Positions 1-6,036 of a DNA stretch of 7,668 nucleotides are shown here, in pieces (the stretch's first letter is position 1; every line of letters begins with the position of its first letter). The notes beneath the pieces are model-generated. The model was given only the letters and a program-made list of their open reading frames with translations, did no database searches and was not told the DNA's origin. The stretch is from positions 1 through 7,668 of the forward strand of contig JAUVUS010000106.1 in the NCBI GenBank assembly GCA_030600865.1, written 5' to 3'. The position numbers and the translations under genes are program-made. The DNA comes from Bacteroidales bacterium. GTDB lineage: Bacteria; Bacteroidota; Bacteroidia; Bacteroidales; UBA12077.

Positions 1-188
1 ATATCCAGAAAACAAACTTCTGGATATCTGCACCTTATTAAAAATTTAATAAGAAAAACGGGTGCAAATCTAATTAATTATTTCAAAAAATCCATAAATC
101 AATATCCAGAAAACAAACTTCTGGATATCTGCACCTTATTAAAAATTTAATAAGAAAAACGGGTGCAAATCTAATTAATTATTTCAAA
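1..188. repeat. Tandem 101-bp structured repeat, two copies visible
   Basis: Positions 1-87 and 102-188 are identical, giving a 101-bp period with a 14-bp AT-rich linker (88-101) between them. Each copy holds two inverted repeats. The first is a perfect 10-bp stem around a 7-base loop (1-10/18-27 and 102-111/119-128). The second has a 6-bp outer stem TGCACC/GGTGCA (29-34/61-66 and 130-135/162-167) stacked on an 8-bp inner stem TTATTAAA/TTTAATAA (35-42/45-52), leaving an 8-base bulge on the 3' side. The array starts at base 1, so more copies may lie outside the window. No open frame is present. On the minus strand each copy carries TAGATTTG (65-72, 166-173), matching the Bacteroidota -7 consensus, so the units could be duplicated leader or promoter segments of a gene to the left. 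Identity is unknown. The rest of the gene-free stretch, 189-278, shows nothing I can name. Confidence 0.9.
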
Positions 189-278
189 CAACAATTAAAT
201 CGGGTACAAGTTTTTGACAAATAGCAAAAAACTGATGATGAGTTTATTAACAATTTTTGGAATAATTTGCAGGAAAGT

Positions 279-313
279 ATAAAAAAACCACTACTTTGAA
301 CTAAGTAGTGGTT
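279..313 (-). terminator. Intrinsic terminator of the outer-membrane protein gene
   Basis: A perfect 11-bp inverted repeat (286-296 with 303-313, loop 297-302) lies about 20 bp past the stop codon of the minus-strand gene at 334-987. Read on the minus strand, the stem is followed at once by a run of T (from the A-run at 281-287), which is the arrangement of a rho-independent terminator. It separates the gene from the repeat array at 1-188. Confidence 0.88.
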
Positions 314-333
314 GTTGAAAACTTTATATTTTT

Positions 334-987
334 TTAGAAGAAAATTCCCAAAGAAGCTACGAATTGACTATTTCTTGAATCAAAATCTAATGTTTCATTG
401 CCTATCTTAACTCCATTGGCTAATTTGCTAAGATTTCCTTCGTATTTTACATCAATTGTAAGCTTTTTACCTATGTCCAAACCTACACCCACCTGATAAC
501 CCCAGGTTGCTCCATTGAATTCTTCTTCGTAATCCATTCCCATGAATCCGTCTAATGAAGGATCTGTACTAAGTACTATAGTTCCTACAGGGCCTGCCTG
601 AATACGTGCCGGGCCAAATTTATAACCAAGCATTATCGGAAAATCAATTTGTCTGAATTTTTGATCTCTAATTTCAGAAACTACTTCTGTTCCTCCTAAA
701 AGAGATGTTACTTCAACTTCTCCACTTGCAGATGTAAAAAGCAATTCTGGCTGAACATATAATTTAGCAATTGTAATTCTACTAAAAATTCCACCCTGAA
801 ATCCTACTTTTGCGTTTTTCCCTTTAACAACTAATTCATCAAAATCAGTCTGATCAGTAATCGAAATAACTTCATCAACTTTTATGCTTGTTGAAGTTAT
901 ACCCGCTTTAACACCAAATTTAATTTGAGCATTTGAAACAATGCTAAATGGTATTATTAATAGTGCAATTAAAATTAATCGTTTCAT
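334..987 (-). CDS. Outer-membrane beta-barrel protein, PorT/porin family (OMP_b-brl_2 type)
   Basis: The gene encodes a 217-residue protein predicted to sit in the outer membrane as a small beta-barrel. Residues 1-20 form a typical signal peptide (MKRL, hydrophobic core, then SNA before Q21), so cleavage is expected after A20. The mature part is rich in alternating amphipathic strands. It has family-typical stretches such as FGVKAGI (24-30) and FRQIDFPIMLGYKFG (111-125), followed by an AGPVG turn (131-135). It ends in FVASLGIFF, a terminal aromatic as expected for recognition by the BAM machinery. Members of this family are numerous in Bacteroidota and mostly lack assigned ligands, so no transport role is claimed. 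The start is fixed by the signal peptide. The gene has its own terminator and appears monocistronic. No clear promoter is visible; the best -7-like octamer (AATATTTG, minus strand, 1012-1019) differs from consensus at one base and lacks a -33 partner. Confidence 0.85.
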   Translation of the reverse strand: MKRLILIALLIIPFSIVSNAQIKFGVKAGITSTSIKVDEVISITDQTDFDELVVKGKNAKVGFQGGIFSRITIAKLYVQPELLFTSASGEVEVTSLLGGTEVVSEIRDQKFRQIDFPIMLGYKFGPARIQAGPVGTIVLSTDPSLDGFMGMDYEEEFNGATWGYQVGVGLDIGKKLTIDVKYEGNLSKLANGVKIGNETLDFDSRNSQFVASLGIFF

Positions 988-1071
988 ATCATGTTTTTTT
1001 AGTTAGTGAATCAAATATTTTCAAAAATCATTCCAGAAAATGTAAAAATAGATAATAAACTAAAATTTACT

Positions 1072-1107
1072 AAAAAAAGGGTAAAGAAAATATTCCTTCA
1101 CCCCTTT
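1072..1107 (-). terminator. Intrinsic terminator of the SlyD-like gene
   Basis: On the minus strand, AAAGGGGTGAAG (1107-1096) pairs with CTTTACCCTTT (1086-1076) with one bulged G and one G-U pair, and the stem continues into a T-run (the A-run at 1072-1078). It lies about 30 bp past the stop codon of the gene at 1136-1621, so it most likely ends that transcript before the outer-membrane protein gene. Confidence 0.75.
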
Positions 1108-1135
1108 ATATTTATAGGTTTTAATTAAGTTTATC

Positions 1136-1621
1136 TTAATGAACGTGTCCGTGTTCTATTTCTTCTTTAGTTGCTTCGCGAACCTCTATAATATTACCTG
1201 TAAAATGCAAATCGTCACCTGCCAATGGATGATTAAAATCAATAATTACTGATTCTTCCTTAACTTCTACTATAACACCATTAAACTTCTGACCTTCGTC
1301 ATTTTGCATTGGAATAACATTACCTTCAGCTAATAATCCTTCTTCAATATTGCCATCAACTTCGAAAGTATTTTTTGGTAAATCCATGAGGGCATCTTCA
1401 GTAGCCTGACCATAGGCATCATCGCTTTTTAATGTGAACTCAAATTTTTCGTTTGCTTTTAAACCATTCAAATTTTCTTCGAACTTAGGAAGCATTGAAC
1501 CGGCACCATATAAAAATACGAAAGGTTTATCTTCTTTAACTGTTTCTATAATATCACCTTCGCTATTATCAACTTTTAACTGATAAACCAAGGTTACTAC
1601 TTTTTCGTTTGAAATTGTCAT
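1136..1621 (-). CDS. slyD: FKBP-type peptidyl-prolyl cis-trans isomerase, SlyD-like
   Basis: This 161-residue cytoplasmic protein has no signal peptide. By family it should catalyse proline cis-trans isomerisation and act as a folding chaperone. The first FKBP part is residues 1-73, with the LYGAGSMLPKFEENLNG segment (37-53) and the DDAYGQ motif (67-72). The insert-in-flap (IF) chaperone domain follows at about 74-126. The chain then returns to the FKBP fold with FNHPLAGDDLHF (129-140) and GNIIEVREAT (142-151). The end, REATKEEIEHGHVH, closely parallels the point where E. coli SlyD enters its long His/Cys-rich metal-binding tail (from memory, REATEEELAHGHVHG). Here the protein stops at that point, so metal handling via a tail is reduced to three histidines. 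The gene is divergent from the ferredoxin gene at 1754, with 132 bp between them. No confident promoter box was found there. Confidence 0.92.
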   Translation of the reverse strand: MTISNEKVVTLVYQLKVDNSEGDIIETVKEDKPFVFLYGAGSMLPKFEENLNGLKANEKFEFTLKSDDAYGQATEDALMDLPKNTFEVDGNIEEGLLAEGNVIPMQNDEGQKFNGVIVEVKEESVIIDFNHPLAGDDLHFTGNIIEVREATKEEIEHGHVH

Positions 1622-1753
1622 AAATTTTTATTTTGAATTAATATATTACCACAAAGAAAGATTTTAATTATTAGAATAGCAAAATAATATATGTTTAGCA
1701 ATCATTTAAGTAATTAGATTTTGTAATTTTATTTAATCTTATCTATTTCAATA

Positions 1754-2827
1754 ATGAAAAAAGATATTCAGCAAAAAATTAGTAAGTTAATTATATATTA
1801 TTTTTCAGGTACAGGTAATACCAGAAACGTAACATACTGGATTGAAGACATAGCACATAAATATAAAATTGAAACTCAAATTATTGATATCAGTAAGCTT
1901 ACAAGCAGAAAAGAAATAACAATTCCTGATAATGCTTTAATTGGGTTTTGTTCTCCAACACACGGCTTTAACTTTCCCCCGATTATGTTTCATTTCCTGC
2001 TAAGATTTCCCAGGTCAAAAAAAAATAAAGTTTTTATTATAAATACAAGAGCAGGGTTAAAAGCAGGAAAGTTTTTTATACCCGGGTTAAGTGGAATGGC
2101 GCAATATTTTTCTGCACTAATATTGATATTAAAAGGATTCAAGATTATTGGAATGCATCCGATTGATTTACCTTCTAACTGGATTTCATTTCATCCGGGA
2201 ATCAAACCTAAAGTTGTAGAATCTATCTATAGAAAACGAAAAAGAGAAACTGAAAGATTTGCTTTAAATTTGATTAATAATCATAAGGATTTCAAGGGGT
2301 TAAGAACTCTTTTAATTGATTTATTGATTTCTCCTATTGCGTTTTTATATTACATTATTGGTAGATTTATTTTAGCCAAATCATTTTATGCTTCAAAAGA
2401 TTGCACCAATTGTGGTTTGTGTATTAAAGAATGCCCTTTGCAAGCAATAAAAATTGTCGATAGCAGGCCATTTTGGACATATAAATGCGAGAGCTGCATG
2501 CAATGCATGAATATTTGTCCCGAACGTTCCATTGAAACAGCACATGGTTATGTGTTTGCCATATATTATTTAATTACGTCTTTTCTCATTGTAAAAATCT
2601 ATAAATTATTACAAATTAACCGGTTTCTCGATAATATTTTCCCGGAGTGGTTAAGTGATATATTACTTTTTTTTATTGATTCCGCATTAATTGTTCTGTT
2701 ATTTATTGCCTTTTACCGGATTTTCCATTATTTACTAAAGTTTCGATTTTTTGAGCGTATTATTGTATACACATCATTAACAAAATGGAAGTTTTGGAGA
2801 AGATATATGGCTCCAAAAGAATATTAG
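1754..2827 (+). CDS. EFR1-type flavodoxin/2x[4Fe-4S] ferredoxin protein with membrane segments
   Basis: The 357-residue protein starts with a flavodoxin-like domain. A beta strand (11-16) leads into the FMN phosphate-binding loop FSGTGNT (17-23), and SPTHG (67-71) follows where the second FMN-contact loop is expected. A hydrophobic stretch lies at about 187-206. Next comes a bacterial ferredoxin module with two complete CxxCxxCxxxCP clusters: C217, C220, C223, C227 and C245, C248, C251, C255. The C-terminus has two more hydrophobic stretches, about 264-283 and 302-324, with a basic end. The order matches the family named EFR1 ferredoxins, whose physiological role is not settled to my knowledge. 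Electron transfer between FMN and two [4Fe-4S] clusters at the inner face of the cytoplasmic membrane is the natural inference. The start is supported because the flavodoxin strand begins ten residues in. There is no redox partner gene next door. The phosphatase gene begins 99 bp downstream on the same strand, and no terminator is evident between them. Confidence 0.85.
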   Translation: MKKDIQQKISKLIIYYFSGTGNTRNVTYWIEDIAHKYKIETQIIDISKLTSRKEITIPDNALIGFCSPTHGFNFPPIMFHFLLRFPRSKKNKVFIINTRAGLKAGKFFIPGLSGMAQYFSALILILKGFKIIGMHPIDLPSNWISFHPGIKPKVVESIYRKRKRETERFALNLINNHKDFKGLRTLLIDLLISPIAFLYYIIGRFILAKSFYASKDCTNCGLCIKECPLQAIKIVDSRPFWTYKCESCMQCMNICPERSIETAHGYVFAIYYLITSFLIVKIYKLLQINRFLDNIFPEWLSDILLFFIDSALIVLLFIAFYRIFHYLLKFRFFERIIVYTSLTKWKFWRRYMAPKEY

Positions 2828-2926
2828 AACTTTTTGTTAACTTTTTCTATTTAAGTAAAATACATTAAATTTATATTTTTAAGGTATTTTGGAAAAAAGA
2901 TACGATAACTTACAAAATATATAGTT

Positions 2927-5464
2927 ATGAGAACTACAATACCTAAAGTACTCCTTCTTTTAATGTTTATTTTCCTATTTGCTGGAAATATAAAAGCACA
3001 AGAAAGAGATAGTTTGTTAAATTTACTTGAAAAACACAAATTAGAAGATACTACACGGGTTAATTTACTGAATGAAACTTCTTATTATTACTGGTTTGAA
3101 CGTAGAAGTAGAATTCCCCTTGTAAAGGAGGCCTTAGTTCTTTCTGAAAAATTAAAGTATACAAAAGGAATACTGGAAAGTAAATTTTTATACGTCATTT
3201 ATTTAATACAAATAAACAAACCAGACTCTGCAAAAATATTAATGGGTGAAATGTATGATTTGTCAGTTTATGAAAATTATAAGTATGGTATTTGTTTAAG
3301 TCATTTAAGCTTTTTATATTATTATTATGGTTTAGGTGATTATGATTTGGTTCTCGAATATTATGAAAAGATAAGTTCCGAATGTATTGAATTACATGAC
3401 AAATTTATTTTTATAAATTCTAATCAAGAAGCTGGCAAAACTTATGTTATGATGGGCGATACTGTTAAGGCAAAGGAATGCATGAAAAAAGCAGAACCCT
3501 ATTTTGACGAGTTGGAAAATAATGGACAGAAATCCTGGCTTTTATATTATAGATCTACTTATTTCAAAAATATCTTTAAATATTCTAAAAGATACAATGA
3601 AACCTATGACAAGCTTTTGCAATTAGTAAAAAAGATGGATGATAAGCAAGCAGAAGCGTATATCATTTACAGGTTGGATGCAAGAGAAAATCTTGGAAAA
3701 AACCATTCTAAAGCATTGGAAAGTGCATACCACGTATTAGAATTATACCAGGAATTAGACGATACCTTGAAAACAGCTAATACAAGTGCTTTTATAGCCT
3801 ATCTTTTTATTCTATTAAATGATGTTGAAAAATCAAAGTATTATTCGTTTTATAGTTTAAGACTCCATAAATTATTAAATAATAAACGGGGCATTACAAA
3901 CAGTCTTATTGATCTTGGATTCGCTTATATTGAACAAGATAGCCTTGAAAAAGCACATGATTATTTCTCAGAAGGTCTTAATTTAAGTATTGAAATAAAT
4001 CATAATCATTTTAGAGTTTGGAGTTATATCGGCCTATCCCTTCTTGCCGATAAACAAAACGAGCTAGATAAAGCAGATGAATATTATAAAAAAATATTGC
4101 AATATAAGTCCGCAACGGGTACAGTTGAAATAGCGCATGCTTATGCCCAATTAGCAAATCATTATATTTTAAAACAGGATTATAAGAATGCGAAACATTA
4201 TGCAGATTCCTCATATCTTTTATCACAAGAAATAAATAATATCAGTGTAATTATTGAATCCTCTGAAGTGCTTTACAAAATTTATTCCTATAAAGAGAAG
4301 TACGATTTAGCCTACAAATATTTACTTTTAAACCATCAATTAAGCGATAGTATAAAAGCAAACGAGGCCAAAGAACTGGCTATGGTTTACGATTTTGAAC
4401 AAACAAATAATCTAAAGAGAATTGAACAAGAAAAAAAAGATATAATAAAAGAAAAGGAATTAAAACAACAAAAAACCTTACGTAACTTTTTTATTGCAGG
4501 CTTTGCAATCGTCTTCTTGCTAAGTATTGTAATCTTTAGAAATTATCGACAAAAGAATAAAGCAAATAAACTTCTGAAAGAACAAAGAAATGAAATTCAA
4601 GAAATAAACGAAGAATTAAACTCAAGAAATGAAGAGATTTTAACACAAAGAGATACTGTTGTAAAACAAAAAGAGGAAATTGAAATTCAAAGCAAAGAAT
4701 TAACGGATAGTATACAATACGCAAAACGTATACAAACGGCCATATTGCCACCCGAAACTTATATTAATGAATTATTGCACGAATACTTTATTTTTTATAA
4801 GCCCAGAGATATTGTAAGCGGTGATTTTTATTGGGTTAAACAAATAAACCAATATATTATTATTGCTGCTGCTGATTGCACCGGGCATGGTGTTCCCGGA
4901 GCATTTATGAGTATGCTGGGGATTTCATTTTTAAATGAAATTGTTCAACGCAGGGAAATAACACAAGCAAATCAAATACTAAATGAATTAAGAAGGCAAA
5001 TAAAACATTCTTTAAGGCAACGTGGGCAAACTGAAGACTCAAAAGACGGTATGGATATAGCATTAATAACTCTAGATACAAAAACAAATATATTGCAATA
5101 TTCAGGTGCATTTAATCCTTTATACTTATTTAAAGATAAAGACGGATCTGTTGAATTTATTGAAATACAAGCTGACAGAATGCCCGTTGGAATTCATTTA
5201 GGAAAAGAAAAGTCATTTACAAATCAAGAAATTAAATTAGAGATTGGCGATACTTTATATATATTCTCAGATGGTTATCAGGATCAATTAGGCGGACCAA
5301 AAGGTAAGAAATTTATGAGAAAAAATTTCCAGAATTTGTTATCTGATATTCAGGATAAATCTATGACCGATCAAAGAAATATACTTGAAAACAATATTAC
5401 AAGTTGGATGCAGGATTATGAACAGATTGATGACATTCTGGTTATGGGAATTCGTATAAATTAA
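2927..5464 (+). CDS. TPR-repeat, membrane-anchored SpoIIE-family (PP2C-like) serine phosphatase
   Basis: The 845-residue protein has a signal peptide (1-24, ending KAQ) and a large all-helical region with TPR-like repeats (about 30-480; clear units near 325-355, 362-392 and 401-431). A juxtamembrane charged helix (490-517) and one transmembrane segment (about 519-537) follow, then a cytoplasmic coiled coil rich in E/K/Q (545-595). A C-terminal SpoIIE/PP2C domain occupies about 597-845. Metal-binding acidic positions look intact: GDFYW (D633), DCTGHG (D650), DGMDIAL (D707, D710), SDGYQD (D782) and DDILVMG (D835/D836). The predicted topology puts the TPR sensor in the periplasm and the phosphatase in the cytoplasm. 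Related PP2C-like enzymes dephosphorylate Ser/Thr on anti-sigma antagonists or other regulators, but neither an anti-sigma factor nor an antagonist gene is visible here. The start is supported by the signal peptide. The gene is convergent with rnpB, leaving 39 bp between stop codon and RNA 3' end. No strong terminator of its own is seen. Confidence 0.92.
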   Translation: MRTTIPKVLLLLMFIFLFAGNIKAQERDSLLNLLEKHKLEDTTRVNLLNETSYYYWFERRSRIPLVKEALVLSEKLKYTKGILESKFLYVIYLIQINKPDSAKILMGEMYDLSVYENYKYGICLSHLSFLYYYYGLGDYDLVLEYYEKISSECIELHDKFIFINSNQEAGKTYVMMGDTVKAKECMKKAEPYFDELENNGQKSWLLYYRSTYFKNIFKYSKRYNETYDKLLQLVKKMDDKQAEAYIIYRLDARENLGKNHSKALESAYHVLELYQELDDTLKTANTSAFIAYLFILLNDVEKSKYYSFYSLRLHKLLNNKRGITNSLIDLGFAYIEQDSLEKAHDYFSEGLNLSIEINHNHFRVWSYIGLSLLADKQNELDKADEYYKKILQYKSATGTVEIAHAYAQLANHYILKQDYKNAKHYADSSYLLSQEINNISVIIESSEVLYKIYSYKEKYDLAYKYLLLNHQLSDSIKANEAKELAMVYDFEQTNNLKRIEQEKKDIIKEKELKQQKTLRNFFIAGFAIVFLLSIVIFRNYRQKNKANKLLKEQRNEIQEINEELNSRNEEILTQRDTVVKQKEEIEIQSKELTDSIQYAKRIQTAILPPETYINELLHEYFIFYKPRDIVSGDFYWVKQINQYIIIAAADCTGHGVPGAFMSMLGISFLNEIVQRREITQANQILNELRRQIKHSLRQRGQTEDSKDGMDIALITLDTKTNILQYSGAFNPLYLFKDKDGSVEFIEIQADRMPVGIHLGKEKSFTNQEIKLEIGDTLYIFSDGYQDQLGGPKGKKFMRKNFQNLLSDIQDKSMTDQRNILENNITSWMQDYEQIDDILVMGIRIN

Positions 5465-5496
5465 TACGATTCCTTTTTTTAGAAGAATTTTAAAAT

Positions 5497-5515
5497 AAAA
5501 AAAGCAGCAGGCCTG
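5497..5515 (-). terminator. rnpB 3' end: P1 strand followed by T-run
   Basis: On the minus strand the 3' half of helix P1 (5515-5504) is followed at once by seven T (5503-5497). P1, closed with its 5' strand at 5816-5826, may itself act as the terminator stem, or an RNase may trim the 3' end after termination in the T-run. Confidence 0.55.
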
Positions 5516-5826
5516 TAAGCCGGGTTCTGTTTCCGCGAACGGAATTCCATCATTTATCTAAGCAACCTACCCCCCGGCATCGAACGAGCAGCTCTTAATT
5601 GCCGGTATACATGGTCTTGCAACCCAAAAGACAGACAGCAACCGATATCAATATCGGAACTGGTGAGCTCTTACCTCACCTTCTCACCCTTACTCCGACG
5701 AATCGGAGTGGTTATTTTCTTCTCTGTTACTATACCCTCACGAATATCTCTCCTTTCGAGAGTTTGGTACTCTTTGTTGCCCGGACTTTCCTCTTTGTAA
5801 AACAAAGCGATGAAACAGCCTACTGC
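5504..5826 (-). ncRNA. rnpB: RNase P RNA (bacterial type A-like, P18 absent)
   Basis: This is the catalytic RNA of ribonuclease P, which removes the 5' leader of pre-tRNAs. The minus strand has the hallmark blocks. GAGGAAAGTCCGGGC (5793-5779) is the 5' strand of P4. The AAGGGTGAGAAGGTGAGG... segment with AAGAGCTCACC (about 5692-5662) is the conserved core around P10/P11. GGGTAGGTTGC (about 5574-5563) is also present, and ACAGAACCCGGCTTA (5530-5516) is the 3' strand of P4. Helix P1 pairs 5826-5816 with 5515-5504. Clear hairpins are CTTTG/CAAAG (5807-5793, P3 position), a 7-bp stem with a four-base loop (5709-5692), a 7-bp stem with two-base loop (5657-5642, P12 position), and TTCCG/CGGAA (5544-5531). 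Length is about 323 nt. Compared with E. coli M1 RNA (from memory), the segment between GTAGGTTGCTT and AGATAAATGA has no P18 hairpin. Ends are inferred from P1 and the promoter, so they may be off by a few bases. Confidence 0.96.
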
Positions 5827-5830
5827 ACTG

Positions 5831-5861
5831 CAAATTTAATTTTTAATCATCTAATTAAAAG
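5831..5861 (-). promoter_or_regulatory. Probable rnpB promoter (Bacteroidota -7 box)
   Basis: The minus strand carries TAAATTTG (5838-5831), an exact match to the TAnnTTTG -7 element used by the primary sigma factor of Bacteroidota. It lies five bases before the inferred RNA 5' end at 5826. At the expected 19-bp spacing upstream there is only CTTTT (5861-5857), a weak version of the -33 TTTG. Position and match together make this a credible promoter. Confidence 0.65.
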
Positions 5862-5898
5862 ATTATTACATTTATTTTTAAAATTCATACTAGAATTG

Positions 5899-5925
5899 CA
5901 TACTTCGACAAGCTCAGTATGACAT
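5899..5925. repeat. Dispersed REP-like palindrome
   Basis: CATACT (5899-5904) pairs with AGTATG (5916-5921) around TCGACAAGCTC, followed by ACA. The core TTCGACAAGCTCAG..ATGACA is a motif I recognise as a short palindrome scattered between genes in many bacterial genomes, Bacteroidota included. It is a single copy here, lying upstream of the rnpB promoter. A genome-wide count would be needed to call it a repeat in this strain. Confidence 0.55.
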
Positions 5926-5966
5926 AATTTTATGATAAAATCAAACAGTTAATAAACTAAGTTCTC

Positions 5967-6036
5967 TATACTTTTATCTTGATACTTGATACTTTAATCT
6001 TTGTACTTTATACTTTTATCTTTATACTTTTTACTT
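5967..6036. repeat. Phased heptamer array, ten 7-bp units
   Basis: Ten consecutive 7-bp units with no indels: TATACTT, TTATCTT, GATACTT, GATACTT, TAATCTT, TGTACTT, TATACTT, TTATCTT, TATACTT, TTTACTT. Every unit ends in CTT, and most are TATACTT or TTATCTT variants. The last unit contains the stop codon (6031-6033) of the Smr gene read on the minus strand. Heptameric short tandem repeats are known from cyanobacteria, and I have the impression similar ones occur in Bacteroidota; a function is not known to me. Confidence 0.85.

Noticed and set aside
1..188. CRISPR array or integron attC sites
   Set aside because: The repeat is 87 bp with a 14-bp linker, unlike CRISPR repeats and spacers. The hairpins lack the GTTRRRY/RYYYAAC boxes of attC sites, and no integrase or Cas gene is near.
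214..219. TTGACA resembling a sigma-70 -35 box
   Set aside because: Bacteroidota primary promoters use TTTG/TAnnTTTG, there is no matching -10 element, and no plus-strand gene follows.
1622..1753. Divergent promoters between the SlyD-like and ferredoxin genes
   Set aside because: Promoters must exist here, but the only near-match (TTATTTTG, minus strand, 1687-1680) differs from consensus and lacks a -33 box, so no site is annotated.
2828..2926. Promoter for the phosphatase gene
   Set aside because: TATTTTG near 2885 is one base short of TAnnTTTG and has no -33 partner, so I cannot support a promoter. Read-through from the upstream gene is equally possible.
2851..3039. 62-codon minus-strand open frame overlapping the phosphatase start
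   Set aside because: It is antisense to the signal peptide of a well-supported gene, with no start context or homology. It is a chance frame in AT-rich DNA.
5465..5500. Intrinsic terminator for the phosphatase gene
   Set aside because: The T-rich stretch 5471-5480 is present, but the flanking ATTC/GAAT pairing is only 4 bp and GC-poor, too weak to call.
5599..5922. 107-codon open frame on the plus strand
   Set aside because: It lies antisense over most of rnpB and the promoter region. Its composition follows the RNA's conserved blocks, and the product has no recognisable domain.
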